Source of the DNA: Gammaproteobacteria bacterium
Lineage (GTDB): Bacteria > Pseudomonadota > Gammaproteobacteria > Burkholderiales > Gallionellaceae
Assembly (NCBI GenBank): GCA_018820925.1
Contig: JAHJNJ010000027.1
Location: 1-57,144 of the forward strand
Direction of reading: 5' to 3'
Length of the DNA stretch: 57,144 bases
Part shown: in pieces, positions 46,515 to 54,738 of the stretch
How positions within the stretch are numbered: position 1 is the first letter of the stretch
How the letters are laid out: every line of letters starts with the position of its first letter
Position numbers and translations under genes: made by a program
The notes under the pieces: model-generated
Told to the model about the DNA's origin: nothing
Seen by the model: only the letters and a program-made list of their open reading frames with translations
Database searches by the model: none

Positions 46515-47387
46515 ATGAATTTCAAACACACAACAAAATTTCAAGGTTCGGCAATTCGCGTTGCCTTGGTGCTATCCCTGTTGTCCGCCTGCGGCGGAGG
46601 TGGAGGCGGGGGTGCTGCACCGCCTGCGCCACCCACCTACACGATCAGTGGCACGGTTTCAGGTCTGGGTGCCGGCAAGAACGTTGTGCTCCAGAATAAT
46701 AGCGGTAACGACCTCGCTGTTTCTGCTGATGGCGCATTCACCTTCACGGTGCCCATTGCTAATAGTGGCGCCTACGTCGTCTCGGCACTCACCCAGCCCG
46801 TCCTTCAGACCTGCACAATCGCGAATGCCAGCGGTACGGTCAGCGGAGCAAACGTCACCAATGTCTCCATCACATGCGTGGTCAGCATCGCGCTGCCCAA
46901 AACCGGGCAGACATTGTGTTACGACGCCGTGGGTACCATCGCTTGCGCCGGTACCGGCCAGGACGGCGATCTGCAAACCGGCGTGACTGAACCTGGCCCG
47001 CGTTTCATCGTTGGCACCGCCGCTGAGGTGGACTGCGTTACCGACAGTCTTACCGGCCTCATGTGGGTAGGCGCGCCGAGCCTCACCGGTAGCGACTGGG
47101 CCAGTGCGCTCACTGCTGCCAACGGCCTTAACCTCTGCGGCTATACCGACTGGCGGCTTCCCAACCTTGTGGAACTGGGCAGTCTCCTCAACTACAGTGT
47201 GGCGGACAACGCCGCCGTGATGAATGCCGCGGGTTTCAGCAACATCAACAGTTGGTACTGGACGTCGACCTCTATGGCTGGTTATCCGCTTTGGGTGGGG
47301 GTCCTCAATATTGCCAATGGCCAGATGACGACAAGCGCCGCCAAGACCTATACCTATCCCCGTACCTTGCCGGTGCGCGGGCCGTAG
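46515..47387 (+). CDS. DUF1566 (Lcl-type) lipoprotein with one beta module
   Basis: A 290-residue lipoprotein. The lipobox LLSAC near residue 26 is followed by seven glycines. A module of about 85 residues (YTISGTVSGLGAGKNVVLQNN ... SITC, split for length) is the same kind as the two in the 845-residue protein. The C-terminal part is a DUF1566 domain: GLMWVG, LNLCGYTDWRLPNLVELGSL, WYWTSTSMAG. In some DUF1566/Lcl proteins this domain is linked to adhesion, including collagen-like Lcl of Legionella. It starts 17 bases after the S74 gene, so the two are co-transcribed. Confidence 0.85.
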   Translation: MNFKHTTKFQGSAIRVALVLSLLSACGGGGGGGAAPPAPPTYTISGTVSGLGAGKNVVLQNNSGNDLAVSADGAFTFTVPIANSGAYVVSALTQPVLQTCTIANASGTVSGANVTNVSITCVVSIALPKTGQTLCYDAVGTIACAGTGQDGDLQTGVTEPGPRFIVGTAAEVDCVTDSLTGLMWVGAPSLTGSDWASALTAANGLNLCGYTDWRLPNLVELGSLLNYSVADNAAVMNAAGFSNINSWYWTSTSMAGYPLWVGVLNIANGQMTTSAAKTYTYPRTLPVRGP

Positions 47388-47521
47388 CATATTGGGATAC
47401 TCGACCTTGCGCGCGGCGGAGAATGACATGGCACGATACGAACATCTGCCCATCTGCAAAAGGCGATGGGTGTTGCCATCGCTTCCTGCCAACAACCCGA
47501 ATCTTTTGCGGAGAACCAACC

Positions 47522-48097
47522 ATGCGTAGCCTTTATCTGTTTTTTGTACTGGTCACCGGCCTGCTGCCATTCGCCACGACCCAGGGCGCCCCCGCCGACC
47601 TGCCCCAGACCGGGCAGACAATCTGTTACGACGCTGCCGGTGCCGTCGTTACCTGTGCCGGCACCGGGCAGGACGGCGAACTCACGGCGGGTATTGCCTG
47701 GCCGAACCCGCGCTTCGTCGTCGGCCCTACGGCGGACTGCATTACCGACACCCTGACCGGTCTCGTGTGGGTGCGTGCGCCGGTCTTCGCCAGCTACACC
47801 TGGTACGAGGCGCTTACTTATGCCAAGAATCTCAATCTCTGCGGCTATACCGACTGGCGGTTGCCCAACATCGTCGAGATCAAAAGTGTGGTGAACAGCG
47901 CAGCCGCTAACAAGGCGACCTTTCTGAATACCCAGGGTTTCAATGTGTTTGCGAACCCCTACTGGTCGTCGACGAACCAAGCTGGTTATCCGGCCAATGC
48001 GTGGTACCTCAACTTGGGCGATGGCAACGCGACCACCGGTACTAAGGACGGCAGTAGTGGCGTAGGCCTTGCTTGGCCAGTGCGCGGCGGACAGTAG
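47522..48097 (+). CDS. DUF1566 secreted protein
   Basis: A 191-residue protein with a signal peptide (MRSLYLFFVLVTGLLPFATT, cleaved near QGA) and no lipobox. The body matches the second half of the previous protein: TGQTICYDAAGAVVTCAGTG, then GLVWVRAP, LNLCGYTDWRLPNIVEI and YWSSTNQAG. It is a free secreted paralog of the DUF1566 lipoprotein. ATG 47522 is chosen since it opens the signal peptide; a longer frame from 47252 overlaps the upstream gene and is spurious. Confidence 0.85.
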   Translation: MRSLYLFFVLVTGLLPFATTQGAPADLPQTGQTICYDAAGAVVTCAGTGQDGELTAGIAWPNPRFVVGPTADCITDTLTGLVWVRAPVFASYTWYEALTYAKNLNLCGYTDWRLPNIVEIKSVVNSAAANKATFLNTQGFNVFANPYWSSTNQAGYPANAWYLNLGDGNATTGTKDGSSGVGLAWPVRGGQ

Positions 48098-48115
48098 AGT
48101 GCGTCTAAAGGGGGT

Positions 48116-48604
48116 ATGACTGGCAAACGTCGATTATTCGGAATTGTCTTGCTGTTTGTCCTTGCGACAATCGCGGCTTGTGGTTGAGGTGGCGGCGGTA
48201 TCGCACCTGCAGCAAACAACACTGTTACCCACCCGCGCTTCGCTTATGTGGCGAATAGCGGTGACAACGCAATATCCATTTATTCGGTCGACGCCGCCAG
48301 CGGGCAGTTGCGGCATAGCGGCTATGTGTTGGCGGGTGCTGCACCCCAGTCCGTCACCGTTGACCCGTTCGGCAAGTTTGCCTATGTGGCGAACAATGGA
48401 GCGTCCAGCGTCTCGGGCTATAGCATCGACGCCGGTTCGCTTGCCGTCGATCCCGCAGGCAAGTTCGCCTACGTGGCGAATATCAATTCAGGGAATGTCT
48501 CCGCCTACATTATCGACGCCGTGACCGGCACGCTGACCACTGTCGGTATCGAGCTGGCGGGAACTGCTCCCGTCTCGATCGCCACCACCGGCACTGTCCA
48601 GTAG
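48116..48604 (+). pseudogene. Beta-propeller lipoprotein interrupted by TGA after the lipobox
   Basis: GGGGG precedes ATG 48116. The frame reads a signal peptide with lipobox TIAACG (Cys22), hits TGA at 48185-48187 as codon 24, and then continues open to 48604 through GGGIAPA and propeller repeats (RFAYVANSGDNAISIY, KFAYVANNGASSVSGY, KFAYVANINSGNVSAY). The codons around the stop are GGT TGA GGT GGC, so one change from GGA, restoring the glycine tract seen in the neighbours, would repair it. Even repaired it has only about three blades, fewer than a closed propeller needs. Internal GTG 48248 would give an unexported fragment. Confidence 0.8.
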
Positions 48605-48644
48605 TCACGCTTGTGAAGCGTTTGTCATCGCATGAATGCGCTGC

Positions 48645-48692
48645 AACCAGTCTGCATGGACTATATGAAAAGTTTCTTTCGCCAGTTACATT
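48645..48692 (+). promoter_or_regulatory. Inverted-repeat activator site and -10 box, second copy
   Basis: AACCAGTCTGCATGGACTAT and on to ATGAA repeats the site at 42045, with arms AGTC/GACT at 48649-48662. TACATT lies at 48687-48692, again exactly 25 bases after GACT. It serves the lipoprotein at 48809, giving a leader of about 110 bases. The identical geometry at two promoters is the main evidence that the element is real. Confidence 0.7.
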
Positions 48693-48808
48693 CGGTTGGA
48701 GATTTCCGATGTCACCTGCGCAACGAAATGCGGAGGACATGCAGCAAGGGGATTTCGCAGAGCGTTGCGGGGCATGGAATTTGGAACCGGAATAAATCAG
48801 GGGGAGTG

Positions 48809-50200
48809 ATGAATACTGACGATAGCGTGATGGCAAGGTTGGGGCTGATAGCCACTTTATTGATTGCGGCATTTCTAAACGGTTGCGGCGGAGGCGGTGG
48901 TGCAGCCCAGGACAGCTCCCCACCCAGTCCCAGTCTGACCGCCATAGGCGTCATCGACAACAACGAGATCGGCAGCGGAGCGACCATTGGTGCAGGCGGC
49001 GGCACGCTCAGCACGGTCGACAACAAACTCACGCTTACCATACCGGCCGGTGCATTGGCCGCGAATACCCAGATCAATATCAAACGCATCACCAATAAGG
49101 CCCATGGCGGCATTGGTGGAGGCTTCCGGCTTGAGCCGGATGGCCTGACGTTCAATGTGCCCGTCACGCTGACGTTCGCTTATACCGACAATAACCTGGC
49201 CTTCAATGATCCCGAGGTCCTCGGCGCGGCCTTTCAAACGAGCGACGGATACTGGCAGTGGCTGAGCGCACCCGTGCTGGATATTGCTAGCCACACGCTG
49301 ACCGTCACTACCACACACTTCACAGACTTTTCTCTGGTGAAAGGATTCCAGATCCAGCCGGCTTCAAAAACCATCAGGACAAATGAAAGCGCAGCGCTGA
49401 ATATCGTGTACTGCTACCAGCCTGCGCTCGGCGACAATGATCTGCAACCCCTGGGTTATGCATGCGACACCAGCGATGACCAACTGGCCCCGTTGCTCCC
49501 CACCGCAGTCGTCAGCGACTGGTCGGTGAACGGCATCATCGGCGGCAACAGTTCAATTGGCACCGTAAGCGGCAGTAGTTCGGCGGCCACCTACACTGCA
49601 CCCGGCACCGTACCCAACTCGAACCCGGTGGCAGTCAGTGCGCAAGTCGCATACGGCTCAGTCGCTGTGACAGTCGTCGCAAATATCACGGTAGTCGACA
49701 CCATGTCTTATACCGGGTCGGTGCTGTACAGCAGCGACATGGCGGGAGGCGGCATTGTCGTCACTCATGCGCTGGCCGATGTGACCTGGACGCAGTTTGA
49801 AGACCTGGGCGACGTGCGCAGTTATGTGCCCACGGGCAGCATCACGGCGGATTCCGTATCCATCGCGGGGTGCGACCCGTTGAATAACGTGACGGTGCCG
49901 ATCAAAGCCACCGTGCCCCACGGTCCGGGCCCGACCATGGTGGTGTATACCGCCAGCAATTCCGCCTACGCGAAGCGCCACATGTTTGCACTGGCTGCGG
50001 ATGAGACCCCGCTGACATTCACGTGTGGCGGCAGTCCGTACACGGTTCCTGCATCGGGAATATTTGCCATCGTTGTAGGTTCATGCAGCACGCCCGATGC
50101 CTATCCCGCTTTCACGGACGAAACACATCTGGCCGGGACTTACAACCAGCAATGCTACAGCATGGGGGTGGATGCGCTATGGGATTTCAGGATGCCGTAA
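48809..50200 (+). CDS. Lipoprotein with ZU5-like domain
   Basis: A 463-residue lipoprotein. The lipobox FLNGC near residue 26 is followed by five glycines. A ZU5-like segment follows (GGGTLSTVDNKLTLTIPAGAL, split as GGGTLST and LTIPAGALAANTQINIK), comparable to the first domain of the 845-residue protein. The middle (about 195-310) looks Ig-like with SDWSVNGIIGGNSSIGTVSG, and the C-terminal 130 residues are unassigned but contain six cysteines. ATG 48809 follows GGGGGAG. The next lipoprotein gene starts 55 bases downstream. Confidence 0.82.
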   Translation: MNTDDSVMARLGLIATLLIAAFLNGCGGGGGAAQDSSPPSPSLTAIGVIDNNEIGSGATIGAGGGTLSTVDNKLTLTIPAGALAANTQINIKRITNKAHGGIGGGFRLEPDGLTFNVPVTLTFAYTDNNLAFNDPEVLGAAFQTSDGYWQWLSAPVLDIASHTLTVTTTHFTDFSLVKGFQIQPASKTIRTNESAALNIVYCYQPALGDNDLQPLGYACDTSDDQLAPLLPTAVVSDWSVNGIIGGNSSIGTVSGSSSAATYTAPGTVPNSNPVAVSAQVAYGSVAVTVVANITVVDTMSYTGSVLYSSDMAGGGIVVTHALADVTWTQFEDLGDVRSYVPTGSITADSVSIAGCDPLNNVTVPIKATVPHGPGPTMVVYTASNSAYAKRHMFALAADETPLTFTCGGSPYTVPASGIFAIVVGSCSTPDAYPAFTDETHLAGTYNQQCYSMGVDALWDFRMP

Positions 50201-50255
50201 CCATCGCGTGCAGAGAAAAATATAACGATTCAATTCAGGCTTACAGGGGGAGAAA

Positions 50256-51803
50256 ATGGTCACACAAACAGTTGCAAAGATGCTGAGAATTACCGTGCTG
50301 TTGCTCGGTCTTGCAGGCTGCGGAGGCGGTGGAGGTTCTGGTGGCGGAAGCCCGGCGCCAAACGTGGTGGAGTCGATAGCGGTTTCACCTGCTTATATCA
50401 GTACCGATACCAACACCAGCCAGCAACTGACCGCCACCGCGACGTATGCCGATGCTTCGACGGCCAATGTGACATCAAGCGTCACATGGGCGTCGGCAAA
50501 TTCTGCCGTGGTTTCCGTGAGCAATACCGGTTTGGCGGCAGCCGGCGCAGTGCAGAGCAGCGTGGAAATTTCCGCAAGCATGGGCGCGGTAAGCGGCAAG
50601 AGCCATATAGCGGTGACCAGTCCAGTCGCCACCCTGACGGCGGTCATCGTCCCCGTGAACCAGACGATCTATACAGGGAAATCCTGGCTCCCAACGACCT
50701 GGGCCAATGCCAATTTCTCCAACGGCACGGGGCAGTCGCCATATACCTTGGTGAAGTGGACTGTTTCGGGTTGTACGCCTGCCAACGCGGCATCCGTGAA
50801 TGCAGACGGTACGATTGCCGCCAACACACCCGGTTCGTGCACGATCACGGCATCATCGGGGGCGCTGACATCTGCGGCGAAGACGCTGACGATCAGTGAT
50901 CCGACACTGCAATCCATCGTCATTATTCCGGCCGCGCCGTCTGTCGCCGCAGGTGGGAATATGCAGATGACCGCGATGGGAACCTATATCGACGGTTCGC
51001 AGAAGAACATAACAGCATTGCTGCAATGGAGTACCAGCAACGCTGCTGTTGTGGGCGTGGACAATACAACAAGCAAGGGTCGAATCACTGGCGTGTCAGC
51101 CGGTTCTGTCACGATCACGGCAACACCCATCCTGCCCGGCGGGCACCCGCCGGTCGCCGCGGCAACGACGACAGTGACCGTTCCGGGAGCTCCACCTGCT
51201 CAGGCCTCCGTAAACTTGTCGCCGATCGAAGACAATACCGTGATGTGGAGCTCTTTGGTCGGGTCACGGAAAACCACGGTTTACAGTTACGAGGCAATGT
51301 TTACCAATCCCGCTGTTGCGGTAGGCTGTGCATGGTATTACTCGCTCGTTCTGCACCAGATGGATGCCTCGTGTTCCGAAGGCAAGCTTAAATTCAATTT
51401 GGCCACACTGGCCGGCAAAACCATTGTGAGTGCGACATTGCGTTTGCAGGCCAGTGCGGCCAGTACACTCGGTATTGTGCCGCGCACGTGGATTGTGCGG
51501 GCTCTCGCGACACCCTGGTCGGGTACGACGATCACCTGGGATAACTCCAGGGGCTTGCAGTACTACACATACTCGCAATCTGCCCATAATCCACCCACCT
51601 TTATCGGGCAGATCATCGACATCGACCAGACCGATACAGTGCGCAACTGGGTGGCGGGTGCTTACCAGAACAACGGACTTGAACTGGTGTTGGGCGATTA
51701 TTCGATTCCAAACATGTACGACATCTCACTGGATCAGTTTGAATTCCATAGCAGCGAAGATGCCGGCGGACGCGGTCCCAAGTTGATGGTCACTTATCAG
51801 TAG
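50256..51803 (+). CDS. Lipoprotein with Ig-like (BIG2) domains and a DNRLRE-like domain
   Basis: A 515-residue lipoprotein. Lipobox GLAGC with Cys22 is followed by a Gly/Ser tract. Bacterial Ig-like domains follow: one at about 35-125 (VESIAVSPAYISTDTNTSQQ, VTWASANSAVVSV), a middle one, and one at about 220-305 (LQSIVIIPAAPSVAAGG, LQWSTSNAAVVGV). The C-terminal 200 residues resemble DNRLRE domains: KLKFNLATLAGKTIVSATLR, then TTITWDNSRG and NGLELVLGDY. Such proteins are surface stalks carrying a binding domain. GGGGGAG precedes ATG 50256. A terminator lies 18 bases after the stop. Confidence 0.87.
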   Translation: MVTQTVAKMLRITVLLLGLAGCGGGGGSGGGSPAPNVVESIAVSPAYISTDTNTSQQLTATATYADASTANVTSSVTWASANSAVVSVSNTGLAAAGAVQSSVEISASMGAVSGKSHIAVTSPVATLTAVIVPVNQTIYTGKSWLPTTWANANFSNGTGQSPYTLVKWTVSGCTPANAASVNADGTIAANTPGSCTITASSGALTSAAKTLTISDPTLQSIVIIPAAPSVAAGGNMQMTAMGTYIDGSQKNITALLQWSTSNAAVVGVDNTTSKGRITGVSAGSVTITATPILPGGHPPVAAATTTVTVPGAPPAQASVNLSPIEDNTVMWSSLVGSRKTTVYSYEAMFTNPAVAVGCAWYYSLVLHQMDASCSEGKLKFNLATLAGKTIVSATLRLQASAASTLGIVPRTWIVRALATPWSGTTITWDNSRGLQYYTYSQSAHNPPTFIGQIIDIDQTDTVRNWVAGAYQNNGLELVLGDYSIPNMYDISLDQFEFHSSEDAGGRGPKLMVTYQ

Positions 51804-51820
51804 GCGCAGTTCAAAATATA

Positions 51821-51854
51821 AACGCCATGGATCGCTCCATGGCGTTTTGCTTTT
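51821..51854 (+). terminator. Rho-independent terminator closing the lipoprotein cluster
   Basis: AACGCCATGG / CCATGGCGTT (51821-51846) is a perfect 10-bp stem with a 6-base loop, followed by TTGCTTTTT. The opposite strand is also T-rich after the stem, so it may serve the convergent gene at 51872 as well. Confidence 0.85.
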
Positions 51855-51871
51855 TGGTCCGGTGTGGCGTG

Positions 51872-54673
51872 CTAGAACATTTGTCCCAACATTAAATATC
51901 CGTGCGTTCCGCCGGGTTCATCCAGGCCGCGCGCGATACCCAGCCGCAATGTCAGGGGGATGCCGTAATACAGTTTGATTTCGCCGATCAGTTCCGCGCC
52001 GACACCGCGATAGTAACGCGAGCGGGCATTGCCGTTGTCCCACACGCTGCCCGCATCCATGAATGCGGCTGCCGAGAGGCGGTTGATACCGATGGGCGGA
52101 ACCATGGCGTGGCGGTCAATATCGGACAGCGGCGTGCGCCATTCCACGTTGGCGATGCGCGCGTTCTGTCCGCGCAAAACGGCCTCGCTGCCGCGATAGC
52201 CGCGCAACGGCAGGTCGCGCTGGTTGAGCATGGGGGCTTGCGTCAGGCTGTAGTCCGTTGCGCCGCCGAGCTGGAATTGTTCGGTGCTGCCGTGCGCACG
52301 CGCTTCCGTCCAGCGTGCGCTCAACACGGTTGCGCCTAGCGGCAGATAGCCTTGCGTGTCGAAGCGCGCGACGTAGCCGTCGTAGAAATTCCTGAACGGC
52401 CGGTAGCTTTCATACAGCAGGGTGCTGAGGTTGCCCCGGTTGATGCCGTCGGCATACCAGTTCGAGTTGCGGGTGTCGTAACGCAGGAAGGTCGCGGCGA
52501 CGCGTTCGTTTTGCGTTTTGGCGGTGAGTCCGGCGATCTGCACGCGGTCGGTGGTCTGTATGGCAGCGCCGATGCCGAGATAAATGCGCCGTTCGATCCT
52601 TAACCACGGCAGCATCGATACCCATTGCGCATCGGTGGTGCGGTCGAATACGGTGGTCTTCTCATCGCTGCCGGAGCCTGTGGACTCGCGCGCCTGCAGG
52701 TTGCGCGAGAAATTGAACAGGTGGTTGTCCAGATAGGCATAGCTGAAGCTGCCGATGGCTTCATGCTGCGACGTTTCCCAGAGCAGGCTGGCTGCATAAC
52801 TGTGCCAGCCCAGTGCGTCCGCGCCGAATGTGGATGCGCCGAAAGCAGTCAGGCCCCGATCCGACAGCGCGGCAGGCAGCCAGGTGCGCGGATACAGCGA
52901 ATACAGGGCATGGTAGTTGCCGGATGCCCCCAGTTTATTGGTGACGGGCGTGCTGTCACCCTGCAATGCCGTGGTTTGCGTGGTGGCGGGTTTTATCTGG
53001 GCAAGGGGGGCGGTGGTCTGCATGCGGCGCAGCTCCGTGCCGTCCGCAGCCAGCACGCCGAGCACCACCGAACCGTCCTGTGCGATGCCGCTTTGCGCGA
53101 CTACAGCGGTGTAGGTGTGGCTCAGGCGCGCCAGTTGGTTCGTGGCCGGTGTGTAGCGCCACAGGTCGTAGACGCCGTCTTTGACGGCAATGAATTCCAG
53201 GCTATCGCCATTCTTTGCATAACGCAGTCCGTGCAGCGGAGCGTCGGAATTGAACAGTACGCGCGGCTCACCCCCGCTGCTGTCAAATTCCAGCACTTGC
53301 CAGGCGCCCGCCTGCTTGATGACCAACGCGACACGCTTGCTGTCGGGGCTGGCAGCCAGGTCTACTGCTTCGACTTTGTTCGGCGTCTTGTACAGTGTGC
53401 GCGATGCGTGCCAGTCGCTCTTGCGCTGCTCAAGGATGCTCAGCGTGGAAACGCCGCCTTCCGTGCGCAGTGCGGCGATCTGCCCGTCCATCCAGACCGC
53501 GCGGCGATAACGCCCGCACTCGGTCTGGCGCTGCATGCCGTCGGCAGCGCTCCAGGTGTAGAGGTCGTAATAGTAGTTGTAGTTGCGGCAGATATCGGGT
53601 TGCGCGATCAGCACCTTGCCGTCGCTGCGCACGTCGATACGCGAGCCGGAGTTGATATTGGCGAGATGCCGCACTTTGCCCTGCGCGTCGATATGCACCA
53701 GCCGTGTTCTCAGCAAACCGTCATCCACCACGGCCAGCACGCCGTCGGATACGGGTGCCAGGGAATCGATGGAGAAATTCGCCGCAAGAAGGATTTCACC
53801 GTCGGCACGCGGCGTCGACTTGAGCGGCGTTTCACGCTGCGTCATCTGCTGCGACAGGTCGGCGATGAATTCGTCCCACAGCTCGTTCATGTTCTTGCCG
53901 GTCGCCAGCACGGGATTGCTGTGTACACGCGGCACGATATTGCCGCTGAATTTGTCGATGTATTTGTATATCGCTTCCTGCCCGTATTTGCGCGCTAGGA
54001 AATCGTAAAAATACACGCCGTACAGGTATTGTTTGGAAGTTGGCAACGCGCGGCCGTCGGCGTTCATTTCCGACAACGATTTGAAGCCGTGCTCGTGCTC
54101 GATGCGCATCAACGCTTCGAATATCGGTCCCTTGAGTCGTCCGCGTCCGGCTTCGGGTGTGCTTTCGTTCCAGGTGGCGATGCCTTCGATGGCCCAGCCG
54201 GGTTGCCAGGCATTGGGGAACAGCAACGGGAAACGACCAAAAATATGGCGCAATACGCCGGGTGCGCCACGCACTTTGTCCAGATGGAAAGTGTGCGTCA
54301 GTTCGTGGGTGAGCAGCATTTCCAGCCAGACGCTGTTGTCCAGCAATTCGCCCTCGGTGGGTGGGGTGAGGAAAATGGCGGTCTTGTTGAACGGCAGGGG
54401 AGTGGAGAAACCGTTGGCAAAGTCGTATTCGTCGACCACCACGATCTCGATTTTCCCGGCCGGCTCCCATTGCAGTTCCTTGCTGAGGCGGACATAAACG
54501 CGTTCGGCGATGTCGGTAATCTGTTCGGCTTGCGCGCGCTGCGGAGCGGCGAAATTGACGCGGAAATGGGCGCTGTCGGCGCTCAGCCAGTCGCGGTGGG
54601 GATCCGGGCCGATTGCTGCGTGAGCGGGCGACAGGATGGCGAGTGCGGCGAGTGCGAGCAGGATGCGAAGCAT
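51872..54673 (-). CDS. Three-part outer membrane protein: HExxH peptidase, beta-propeller, barrel
   Basis: A 933-residue exported protein with a signal peptide cleaved near HAAIG. Residues 30-270 form a gluzincin-like metallopeptidase domain with HELTH at 123-127 and a likely third ligand Glu163 in WAIEGIATWNE. Residues 280-560 contain TolB/WD40-type repeats (KRVALVIKQAGAWQVLEFD, DSLEFIAVKDGVYDLWRYT). The last 350 residues are an Omp85/D15-like barrel with LPLRGYRGSEAV, EWRTPLSDI and a C-terminal Phe. The peptidase would thus be displayed by its own barrel. AGGAA precedes ATG 54673. The substrate and topology are unknown. Confidence 0.85.
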   Translation of the reverse strand: MLRILLALAALAILSPAHAAIGPDPHRDWLSADSAHFRVNFAAPQRAQAEQITDIAERVYVRLSKELQWEPAGKIEIVVVDEYDFANGFSTPLPFNKTAIFLTPPTEGELLDNSVWLEMLLTHELTHTFHLDKVRGAPGVLRHIFGRFPLLFPNAWQPGWAIEGIATWNESTPEAGRGRLKGPIFEALMRIEHEHGFKSLSEMNADGRALPTSKQYLYGVYFYDFLARKYGQEAIYKYIDKFSGNIVPRVHSNPVLATGKNMNELWDEFIADLSQQMTQRETPLKSTPRADGEILLAANFSIDSLAPVSDGVLAVVDDGLLRTRLVHIDAQGKVRHLANINSGSRIDVRSDGKVLIAQPDICRNYNYYYDLYTWSAADGMQRQTECGRYRRAVWMDGQIAALRTEGGVSTLSILEQRKSDWHASRTLYKTPNKVEAVDLAASPDSKRVALVIKQAGAWQVLEFDSSGGEPRVLFNSDAPLHGLRYAKNGDSLEFIAVKDGVYDLWRYTPATNQLARLSHTYTAVVAQSGIAQDGSVVLGVLAADGTELRRMQTTAPLAQIKPATTQTTALQGDSTPVTNKLGASGNYHALYSLYPRTWLPAALSDRGLTAFGASTFGADALGWHSYAASLLWETSQHEAIGSFSYAYLDNHLFNFSRNLQARESTGSGSDEKTTVFDRTTDAQWVSMLPWLRIERRIYLGIGAAIQTTDRVQIAGLTAKTQNERVAATFLRYDTRNSNWYADGINRGNLSTLLYESYRPFRNFYDGYVARFDTQGYLPLGATVLSARWTEARAHGSTEQFQLGGATDYSLTQAPMLNQRDLPLRGYRGSEAVLRGQNARIANVEWRTPLSDIDRHAMVPPIGINRLSAAAFMDAGSVWDNGNARSRYYRGVGAELIGEIKLYYGIPLTLRLGIARGLDEPGGTHGYLMLGQMF

Positions 54674-54690
54674 AGTGTGCGTTCCTCAAT

Positions 54691-54720
54691 AAAAAAAGCG
54701 CACGGCATGCCGTGCGCTTT
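54691..54720 (-). terminator. Rho-independent terminator of rne
   Basis: The palindrome AAAGCGCACGGCA / TGCCGTGCGCTTT (54695-54720) is preceded on the plus strand by a run of seven As, which gives a U-tract on the minus strand right after the stem. It lies 18 bases past the rne stop and before the barrel-protein gene. Confidence 0.9.
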
Positions 54721-54738
54721 CATTATGCGACAAACCGC

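Noticed and set aside
48185-48187. TGA as a selenocysteine codon in the propeller lipoprotein
   Set aside because: The position is in the glycine tract of a lipoprotein anchor, with GGA as the likely ancestral codon, and no SECIS-like hairpin follows that I can see.
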